The notes beneath the pieces are model-generated. The model saw nothing but the letters and a program-made list of their open reading frames with translations, was not told the DNA's origin and did no database searches. The position numbers and the translations under genes were made by a program. Source: Candidatus Pelagibacter sp. (GTDB taxonomy: Bacteria; Pseudomonadota; Alphaproteobacteria; Pelagibacterales; Pelagibacteraceae). Taken from it: a stretch of 6,148 nucleotides of DNA. How positions within the stretch are numbered: the stretch's first letter is position 1; each line of letters starts with the position of its first letter. Below, one piece after another: positions 1 to 5,764 of the stretch. The stretch covers positions 3,778 through 9,925 of the forward strand of contig PAFP01000017.1 of assembly GCA_002704185.1 (NCBI GenBank). The letters run 5' to 3'.

Positions 1-335
1 AAATATCTATCTTCATTAGTTGAGGTTCTTAATGATATTTCTGTGTCTTGATAATTGTATTGTAAAGATTTATTCAATACATCATCGCAATCAGTCAAAA
101 AATTTATACATGATTTTTCTTTAGAATTCATTGCGCAAATCAATGGTAATTTAAGACTTGTAAATCCATAAAATAAAATATCTAAATTTATACTACTTAA
201 ACTTGCAATTATCTTACATTCTCGATTTTTAATATTTTCAATAAAATTGACAGATTTAATTAATTTTTTTGATTTTAAATTAAATAGTTCACTAAATGCG
301 TCATCATTTTCTAAATCAAAAATTTTTATTTTCAT
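1..335 (-). CDS. Unrecognised protein, N-terminal fragment (runs off left edge)
   Basis: An open frame reads leftward from ATG at 335-333 to the window edge without a stop, giving 111 residues that begin MKIKIFDLENDDAFSELFNL. A TAA in the same frame at 341-339, just upstream of the ATG, fixes the start at 335 or later. No clear Shine-Dalgarno precedes it. The protein is rich in Ile, Lys, Asn and Ser, as expected for this base composition, and has no signal peptide. A moderately hydrophobic stretch lies near residues 46-68 (SSINLDILFYGFTSLKLPLI), too polar to call a membrane segment. I do not recognise a family. In Pseudomonas the gene divergent from aceE is glnE (glutamine synthetase adenylyltransferase), so a diverged GlnE N-terminus is possible by position, but no GlnE catalytic motif falls in the visible part. 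The frame is probably real: it is open for the full 335 bases in an AT-rich region and fills the space up to the aceE promoter. Confidence 0.72.
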   Translation of the reverse strand, partial: MKIKIFDLENDDAFSELFNLKSKKLIKSVNFIENIKNRECKIIASLSSINLDILFYGFTSLKLPLICAMNSKEKSCINFLTDCDDVLNKSLQYNYQDTEISLRTSTNEDRY

Positions 336-387
336 AAATTATGATATTATATATAAGTAATTTTAAAAACTAAATTAGGAATATAAC
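336..387. promoter_or_regulatory. Divergent promoter region between the minus-strand gene and aceE
   Basis: These 52 bases separate two divergent starts and must carry both promoters unless these lie inside the coding regions. The region is almost all A/T. Possible -10 elements for aceE are TATGAT (340-345) and TATTAT (345-350), which would give a leader of about 30-36 bases. On the minus strand a perfect TATAAT lies at 351-346, only 10 bases from the ATG at 335, so it would give a very short leader. I see no good -35 (TTGACA-like) box for either direction, and no palindrome that would suggest a PdhR-type operator. The -10 choices are weak, since AT-rich DNA produces such hexamers by chance. 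Confidence 0.4.
377..380 (+). promoter_or_regulatory. Shine-Dalgarno AGGA for the TTG start of aceE
   Basis: AGGA lies 7 bases before the TTG at 388-390, a normal spacing. A TAG in the aceE frame at 376-378 overlaps this site and blocks any earlier start. The next in-frame Met is far inside the E1 domain (about residue 214). The TTG is therefore the only start that gives the whole lipoyl domain, and it puts this domain in exact register with the one at the start of aceF. Confidence 0.75.
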
Positions 388-612
388 TTGTCTACAGAAA
401 TTAAAGTGCCGGATATTGGTGACTTCAAAAATGTTGAAATAATTGAAGTTCTTGTTAAAGAAGGTCAATCAATATCTAAAAATGATCCTCTTATCACCCT
501 TGAAAGTGATAAATCTAGTGTTGAGGTTCCGTCACCATTTGAGGGTAAGATATCTCAGCTAAAGGTTAAAATTGGAGATAAAGTTTCTAAAGGAAGTTTA
601 ATCGGAATTATA
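388..612 (+). repeat. Lipoyl domain coding copy 1 (in aceE), paired with 3426-3650
   Basis: Codons 1-75 of aceE and codons 1-75 of aceF encode homologous lipoyl domains that align without gaps. By my count 49 of 75 residues are identical (65%), including unbroken runs at residues 10-23 and 37-49. The lipoylated lysine is residue 42 in both. The DNA differs mainly at third codon positions, except for a perfect 20-base match at 502-521 and 3540-3559 around the lipoyl-lysine codon. This is best read as an old domain duplication kept by selection on the protein. Confidence 0.9.
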
Positions 613-3426
613 GACTCAAATATAGCTGATAATGCAAATGATCAAAGATTAGAAAATAAAGTCACAGAAAATATAATTAGTCAGGCTGAAGAAAACGAAA
701 TAATATCTAACGGTAAAGTATCTAGGCCAAGAATTGAAATAATTAAAAATAAAAACATTTTATCTAATAACAAATTTAATGATATTGATCCGGAGGAAAC
801 AACCGAATGGATCGAGTCTTTAAATTCAGTAGTTAAAAGAGATGGTGCTGAAAGGGCACATTTTTTATTAAGTCAATTAATTGACCAAGCTTATGTTGCT
901 GGATCTAATCTTCCTTTTACTCAAAACACACCATACATAAATACTATTCCAGAGGATCTTGAGATAAATTCACCAGGTGATCAAAATATTGAGAGAAAAA
1001 TTAGATCTCTAGTAAGATGGAATGCAGCCGCAATGGTTGTAAGAGCTAATAAAATTTCATCAGAATTAGGTGGTCACATAGCTACTTTTGCATCTGCTGC
1101 AACCCTCTATGATGTTGGATGTAATCATTTTTGGAGAGCTAAAAATAAAAATTTTTTAGGTGATATGATTTATTTTCAAGGTCATGCTGCACCCGGTATG
1201 TATGCAAGATCTTTTCTTGAAGGAAGAATTACAAAAAAACAATTAAAAAATTTTAGACAAGAAGTTGATGGTAAAGGATTATCCTCTTACCCTCATCCAT
1301 GGTTAATGCCTGATTATTGGCAATTTCCAAGTGTCTCAATGGGGCTAGGACCTATTATGTCAATTTATCAAGCTAGGTTCACAAAATATTTGATTAATAG
1401 AGGTTTGATTAAAGATCAAAATAGAAAAGTTTGGACATTTATTGGGGATGGAGAAACAGATGAGCCAGAAACTTTAGGTGCTATCGGCTTGGCGGCTAGA
1501 GAGAAGTTAGATAATTTAATTTTTGTTATTAATTGTAATTTACAGAGACTAGATGGGCCAGTAAGAGGTAATGGAAAAATAATTCAAGAACTTGAGGGAA
1601 CTTTTAGAGGGGCTGGATGGAATGTAATTAAAGTAATTTGGGGATCATATTGGGATCCATTATTAAAATCAGACAAAACAGGTCTTTTAATGAAAAGAAT
1701 GGACGAATGTGTTGATGGTGAATATCAAGCGTTTAAGGCAAAAGGTGGGGCTTACGTTAGAGAAAAATTCTTTGGGAAATATCCAGAGTTAGTAAAATTA
1801 GTTTCAAACATGACAGATGATGATATTTGGAGGTTAAATAGAGGTGGACATGATCCTCATAAAGTCTATGCAGCTTATGATGCCGCTATTAAACATAAAG
1901 GGCAACCGACTGTCATACTCACTAAAACTATTAAAGGATATGGTATGGGTCAATCTGGTGAAAGTATCAATACGACGCATCAAGCAAAAAAATTAGATCT
2001 TAAAGATATGTATTATTTTAGAGATAGGTTTGATTTACCACTAAAAGATAAACAAGTTGAAGATTTAGAATTTTATAAACCAGACGAAAAATCCGAAGAA
2101 ATAGAATACCTGAATGAAAGAAGAAAAGCCTTAGGTGGGTATATTCCTTCTAGATCTTCAAATGCTCATCCTGTCAAACTACCTAAAGAAGGAATATTTG
2201 AAACTTTTTATAAAGATTCTGGAGATAGAGAATTTTCAACTACAATGGCTTTAGTTAATATATTAACAAAAATTTTTAGAGAAAAAACAATTTCTCCTAG
2301 GTTGGTACCTATTATTCCTGATGAAGCTAGAACCTTTGGTATGGATGGCTTCTTTCAAAAAATTGGCATTTATGCTCACGAGGGTCAAAAATATGAACCA
2401 GTAGATTCCGAACAATTGAGCTCGTATAGAGAAGATAGAAAAGGTCAAGTCTTAGAAGAAGGAATAACTGAAGCAGGAGCAATGTCTTCATTTATAGCGG
2501 CAGGAACAAGTTACTCAAATCATGATATAGAAATGATACCTTTTTATATCTTTTACTCTATGTTTGGGTTTCAAAGAGTAATGGATTTATGTTGGGCTGC
2601 AGGTGACTCGAGAACGAGAGGTTTTTTAATCGGTGCAACATCTGGAAGAACAACGCTTGCTGGAGAAGGATTGCAGCACCAAGATGGTCATGGCTTGTTA
2701 ATGGCTGCAACTATACCAAATTGTAGATCATATGATCCAACTTTTGCATACGAGATGTCTGCTATAATAGAGGATGGTTTAAAAAGAATGCATCAAAAAA
2801 AGGAAAGCATTTTTTACTATGTTACAGCTTTAAATGAAAATTATAAACATCCAGCAATGCCAAAGCATGTTGATAAAAAAGATATTTTAAGTGGAATGTA
2901 CTTATATAAAGAATTTCATAATAAGGGAAAGGCTACCGTTCAGTTATTAGGATCTGGTGCAATTTTAAACGAAATAATAAAAGCAGCTAAAATTTTAAGT
3001 AAAGAATATTTTGTCGATTGCGATGTTTGGAGTGTAACAAGTTTTAGTGAATTACAAAGAAATGGAGTAGAGATTGAAAGAAACAACATGCTTAATCCAG
3101 ATAAAAATAGGAAAACAACTTATCTAGAAAAATGTCTTAAAGGAAGATCTGGACCAGTTATAGCTGCTACTGATTATGTAAGAGTTCATGCAGATCAGAT
3201 AAGACCATATATAAAATCTAACTTTTATTCTCTTGGAACAGATGGTTATGGAAGAAGCGACACGAGAAAAAAATTAAGAGAATTTTTCGAAGTAAATAAA
3301 GAATCTATTGTTGTGAATACTTTAAGCGCTTTATCAAATGATCAAAAAATCTCATCCAAAATTGCAAAACAAGCAATGAAAAAATATAAGATTAAGGATG
3401 ATAAGCCGATTCCAACAAAAGTTTAA
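388..3426 (+). CDS. aceE: Pyruvate dehydrogenase E1, homodimeric type, with N-terminal lipoyl domain
   Basis: E1 of the pyruvate dehydrogenase complex: thiamine-diphosphate-dependent decarboxylation of pyruvate and acetylation of lipoyl groups, in the cytoplasm. The protein has 1012 residues against 887 in E. coli AceE. The excess is an N-terminal lipoyl domain (residues 1-77, lipoyl Lys42 in ESDKSSVE) and a Lys/Asn/Glu/Ile-rich linker (about 78-130). E1 proper begins near residue 131 (NDIDPEET). Recalled E. coli AceE aligns with a constant offset of 124 over the first half. The thiamine diphosphate motif starts GDGE at 353 (Asp354 = E. coli Asp230) and continues to Asn384 (= Asn260). His230, His266 and His531 match His106, His142 and His407. 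GLQHQDGH and the C-terminal transketolase domain (LGTDGYGRSD) are also intact, so the enzyme looks active. The start is TTG with AGGA upstream. It is first in the operon and its stop overlaps the aceF start by 1 base. Identity is certain; the role of the extra lipoyl domain is inference. Confidence 0.97.
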   Translation: MSTEIKVPDIGDFKNVEIIEVLVKEGQSISKNDPLITLESDKSSVEVPSPFEGKISQLKVKIGDKVSKGSLIGIIDSNIADNANDQRLENKVTENIISQAEENEIISNGKVSRPRIEIIKNKNILSNNKFNDIDPEETTEWIESLNSVVKRDGAERAHFLLSQLIDQAYVAGSNLPFTQNTPYINTIPEDLEINSPGDQNIERKIRSLVRWNAAAMVVRANKISSELGGHIATFASAATLYDVGCNHFWRAKNKNFLGDMIYFQGHAAPGMYARSFLEGRITKKQLKNFRQEVDGKGLSSYPHPWLMPDYWQFPSVSMGLGPIMSIYQARFTKYLINRGLIKDQNRKVWTFIGDGETDEPETLGAIGLAAREKLDNLIFVINCNLQRLDGPVRGNGKIIQELEGTFRGAGWNVIKVIWGSYWDPLLKSDKTGLLMKRMDECVDGEYQAFKAKGGAYVREKFFGKYPELVKLVSNMTDDDIWRLNRGGHDPHKVYAAYDAAIKHKGQPTVILTKTIKGYGMGQSGESINTTHQAKKLDLKDMYYFRDRFDLPLKDKQVEDLEFYKPDEKSEEIEYLNERRKALGGYIPSRSSNAHPVKLPKEGIFETFYKDSGDREFSTTMALVNILTKIFREKTISPRLVPIIPDEARTFGMDGFFQKIGIYAHEGQKYEPVDSEQLSSYREDRKGQVLEEGITEAGAMSSFIAAGTSYSNHDIEMIPFYIFYSMFGFQRVMDLCWAAGDSRTRGFLIGATSGRTTLAGEGLQHQDGHGLLMAATIPNCRSYDPTFAYEMSAIIEDGLKRMHQKKESIFYYVTALNENYKHPAMPKHVDKKDILSGMYLYKEFHNKGKATVQLLGSGAILNEIIKAAKILSKEYFVDCDVWSVTSFSELQRNGVEIERNNMLNPDKNRKTTYLEKCLKGRSGPVIAATDYVRVHADQIRPYIKSNFYSLGTDGYGRSDTRKKLREFFEVNKESIVVNTLSALSNDQKISSKIAKQAMKKYKIKDDKPIPTKV

Positions 3427-3428
3427 TG
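3424..3428 (+). promoter_or_regulatory. TAATG stop/start overlap joining aceE and aceF
   Basis: The aceE stop TAA (3424-3426) shares its last A with the aceF ATG (3426-3428). No Shine-Dalgarno-like sequence is visible in the preceding 20 bases, so aceF is probably translated by ribosomes that finish aceE and restart, which would tie E2 output to E1 output. Confidence 0.7.
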
Positions 3429-3650
3429 ATTGAAAAAATATTAGTACCGAATATTGGGGACTTTAAAAACGTTGAAATTATAGAAGTATTAGTAAATAGT
3501 GGTGAAAAAATCAAAAAAGGAGATCCAATTGTTACGCTAGAAAGTGATAAATCTAGTGTAGAAGTACCATCTACACATGATGGAACTATCGATAAAGTAA
3601 AAATTCGTATTGGAGATAAGGTTTCTGAGGGAGATTTAATTTTAACAATC
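3426..3650 (+). repeat. Lipoyl domain coding copy 2 (in aceF), paired with 388-612
   Basis: This is the partner of the lipoyl domain at the start of aceE. Both copies begin at residue 1 of their protein and keep the same spacing to Lys42. Differences gather on residues expected at the surface (for example 24-32 and 50-61), whereas the strand before the lysine and the ESDKSSVEVPS loop are unchanged. Confidence 0.9.
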
Positions 3651-4664
3651 AATCCAGAAAAAGCAATTATCGAAAAAAAAGAAGTAAAAGAAATAAAAGA
3701 ACCTGTAAAAAACCAAAGTAGAAAAAGAAGCGAAGTAACTTCAATTATTAAAAAAGTTGCTTCATCTGGAATTGTTGGTGCAAGTCCAAATGTAATGAGA
3801 TTTGCCCGAGAGTTGGGAGTTGACCTTTCAAAAGTACAAGGATCTGGAAGAGACGGAAGAGTTTTAGAGATTGATATAAAAGATCATATAAAAAGTTCCA
3901 ATAATTTACCTTCACCAAAAAAAGCTATGCTGGAAGAATCTCCATACTCACACAGTGAATTTGGAGATGTTAAAGTTGATAAAATTCCTAGAATCAAAAG
4001 GTTATCAGGACCACATTTGGTAAATGCATGGTCAACAATACCTCATGTAACACAACACGATGAGATTGATGTTACTGAAATGGAAACCTTCAGAAAAAAT
4101 CTTACAGATTTAAATACTAAAGAAAAAATTCCTATTACACCTATAGCCTTTATTATAAGAGCATTAGTTAACGCTATGCAAAAGTATCCAAATTTTAACT
4201 CTTCGATTGATCCTAAAAAAGAAGAAATAATTTTTAAAAAGTATTTTCATATAGGAATTGCGGTTGATACCCCGCATGGTTTGATGGTTCCAAAAATAAG
4301 GAATGTGAATAACAAAGATCTATTAACAATTAGTAAAGAGTTAAGGAAAATTAGTAAAGAGTGTAAAGAACTTAAAATAGATAAAAAAGAATTTTTTGGA
4401 GGATCTATGACAATTTCATCTTTAGGAGGTATTGGTGGAAGTTTTTTTACCCCAATTATAAATCCACCAGAAGTTTGTATTTTAGGAGTTGGAAGAACCG
4501 AGAATAAACAAGTTTTTATTAATGGTAAATTTCAAAGAAGAATGATGATGCCGATCTCTCTTTCTTATGACCACAGAATAATTGATGGTGCTGAGGCTGC
4601 AAGATTTTGTCAGGATTTGAAAACAAGCCTTGGAAGAAATTTTGCGTTCAAATTAGCGATTTAA
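3426..4664 (+). CDS. aceF: Dihydrolipoamide acetyltransferase, pyruvate dehydrogenase E2, single lipoyl domain
   Basis: E2 of the pyruvate dehydrogenase complex: transfers acetyl from lipoamide to CoA and forms the structural core. Domains of the 412 residues: lipoyl domain 1-77 (lipoyl Lys42), charged Lys/Glu linker about 78-117 lacking the usual Ala-Pro run, peripheral subunit-binding domain about 119-155 (GASPNVMRFARELGVDL, then GSGRDGRV), a short linker, and the acyltransferase domain about 180-412. The catalytic motif is DHRIIDG with His383 and Asp387, followed by the usual C-terminal helix. The segment KRLSGPHLVNAWSTIPHVTQ resembles the AceF class of gammaproteobacteria. E. coli AceF has three lipoyl domains and about 630 residues, so this one is short, while the neighbouring E1 carries an extra lipoyl domain. 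The ATG overlaps the aceE stop by 1 base, and the stop overlaps the next gene's start in the same way. Identity as E2p rather than E2o follows from the adjacent aceE. Confidence 0.96.
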   Translation: MIEKILVPNIGDFKNVEIIEVLVNSGEKIKKGDPIVTLESDKSSVEVPSTHDGTIDKVKIRIGDKVSEGDLILTINPEKAIIEKKEVKEIKEPVKNQSRKRSEVTSIIKKVASSGIVGASPNVMRFARELGVDLSKVQGSGRDGRVLEIDIKDHIKSSNNLPSPKKAMLEESPYSHSEFGDVKVDKIPRIKRLSGPHLVNAWSTIPHVTQHDEIDVTEMETFRKNLTDLNTKEKIPITPIAFIIRALVNAMQKYPNFNSSIDPKKEEIIFKKYFHIGIAVDTPHGLMVPKIRNVNNKDLLTISKELRKISKECKELKIDKKEFFGGSMTISSLGGIGGSFFTPIINPPEVCILGVGRTENKQVFINGKFQRRMMMPISLSYDHRIIDGAEAARFCQDLKTSLGRNFAFKLAI

Positions 4665-4666
4665 TG
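4662..4666 (+). promoter_or_regulatory. TAATG stop/start overlap joining aceF and the hydrolase gene
   Basis: The aceF stop TAA (4662-4664) shares its last A with ATG 4664-4666 of the hydrolase gene, repeating the arrangement at the aceE/aceF junction. No Shine-Dalgarno is seen upstream, so restart after aceF is the likely way this gene is translated. The overlap is the main argument for choosing this start. Confidence 0.65.
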
Positions 4667-5764
4667 CGAGTGCAAGGAAATTATGAGAACAATTTTTTAC
4701 CAATTAAAAATTTATTTAAAGAATATTTAAGAGAAGAAGATGAAGGTGCAAGTTTTTCTGTAGTTAAGAATCAAAAAATACTTGTAAATATATTTGGTAA
4801 ATCTGTAAACTTAGATAACGCATGGAATGAAAATACTATTGTTAACACATTCTCATTAAGCAAGGGTATATATTGCGGTTGCTTGCTAAAATTATTAGAT
4901 AAAAAAGAAATTGATATTGATAAAGAAATATCTTTTTATTGGAAGAAATTTGGAAATGCTAACAAAAAAAACATAACATTAAGACATGTTTTGTCTCATC
5001 AGTCTGGTGTTTATCGTTTTAAAACTAAAGTTAGCAATGAAGATCTTCTTGACTGGGAAAAGATTAATACACTTTTAGAAAACCAAGAGCCAGATCATAT
5101 ACCAGGAAAATTTAATTTTTATCATGCAAAAACACATGGATATATTATTTGCAATGTAATCAAGTTGGTTACAGGGTTAGATATAGATGATTTTTTACAC
5201 CAAGAAGTTATTAAAGATAAAAAATTTAATTTTTATTTTAAAAATAACAATAATAGAAATTGTTATGATTTAATCTGTCCGGAAGTAAGTAATAAAATTA
5301 AAAATTATGATGAGTTGACAACTTTCAACAACCCTTCTCATGATATAAATTTTTTTAATTCTAAAAATTTCAGAAAAGGTATAGTACCCTCTTTGGGTGG
5401 ACATGGCTCTGCCTTAGCAATTGCGAGTTTTTTCGATTTTTTAGCAAATGATTTAAAGAATGATACTCATAATATTATCAAAAAAAATACTTTTGAAATG
5501 TTACTTAAACAAACAAGTAATAAAATTGATAATAATTTGAAAATGAATATTAAATGGACCCATTGTGGACTAATTTTGAGAGGTGGTTGGATGTTTGGAA
5601 AAAACAAAGATTCTTTTGGTCATAACGGATGGGGTGGCTCTATAGGATTTGCAGATCCAAAAGAAGGTATTGGTATTTCATTTATTACTAGAAAGATAAA
5701 TCCTACGATGGGTTCTGATGCTAGAGGAGTAAATTTAATTAAAAAACTTTACGAATTGTTATAA
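4664..5764 (+). CDS. Serine hydrolase of the beta-lactamase / family VIII esterase fold
   Basis: A 366-residue protein of the class C beta-lactamase-like serine hydrolase family, whose members include esterases, D-peptidases and beta-lactamases. SxxK is seen as SLSK (nucleophile Ser64, Lys67) in NTFSLSKGI. Then comes LRHVLSHQSGVYRF, typical of the family. The second motif is YHAKTHGYIICNVI with Tyr153; the YHA form in place of YxN is what I associate with EstB-like esterases. The C-terminal motif is FGHNGWGGSIGFADP, with His320-Asn-Gly322 in place of KTG. There is no signal peptide or hydrophobic N-terminus, so it is probably cytoplasmic, which argues against a secreted beta-lactamase. An in-frame TTG at 4607 would add 19 residues read through the end of aceF; ATG 4664 is preferred because those residues look like a shadow of aceF and the TAATG overlap repeats. 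It is third in the aceEF operon. The substrate is unknown. Its end overlaps the minus-strand neighbour by 16 bases. Confidence 0.88.
   Translation: MRVQGNYENNFLPIKNLFKEYLREEDEGASFSVVKNQKILVNIFGKSVNLDNAWNENTIVNTFSLSKGIYCGCLLKLLDKKEIDIDKEISFYWKKFGNANKKNITLRHVLSHQSGVYRFKTKVSNEDLLDWEKINTLLENQEPDHIPGKFNFYHAKTHGYIICNVIKLVTGLDIDDFLHQEVIKDKKFNFYFKNNNNRNCYDLICPEVSNKIKNYDELTTFNNPSHDINFFNSKNFRKGIVPSLGGHGSALAIASFFDFLANDLKNDTHNIIKKNTFEMLLKQTSNKIDNNLKMNIKWTHCGLILRGGWMFGKNKDSFGHNGWGGSIGFADPKEGIGISFITRKINPTMGSDARGVNLIKKLYELL

Noticed and set aside
613..780. Possible subunit-binding domain in the linker between the lipoyl and E1 parts of aceE
   Set aside because: The segment is Asn/Lys/Glu/Ile-rich and lacks the ASPxxRxxAxELGVDL and GxGxxGRV pattern seen in aceF, so it is read as a flexible linker.
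2263..2448. Minus-strand open frame of 61 codons inside aceE
   Set aside because: It lies wholly antisense to strongly conserved E1 sequence, has no family resemblance, and is best explained as a shadow of AT-rich codon use.
3392..3652. Minus-strand open frame of 86 codons over the aceE/aceF junction
   Set aside because: It is antisense to the conserved aceF lipoyl domain; its Ser/Thr/Ile-rich translation is what reversed lipoyl codons give, and it has no start signals of its own.
4329..4362. 13-base direct repeat (attagtaaagagt at 4329-4341 and 4350-4362) in aceF
   Set aside because: It encodes ISKELRKISKEC in the acyltransferase domain, which aligns with E. coli AceF without an insertion; it reflects similar helix residues and AT-rich codons rather than a repeat element.
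4607..4663. Upstream TTG start for the hydrolase adding 19 residues
   Set aside because: It would overlap aceF by 58 bases in another frame, the added residues match no part of the family, and ATG 4664 forms the same TAATG coupling as the previous junction.
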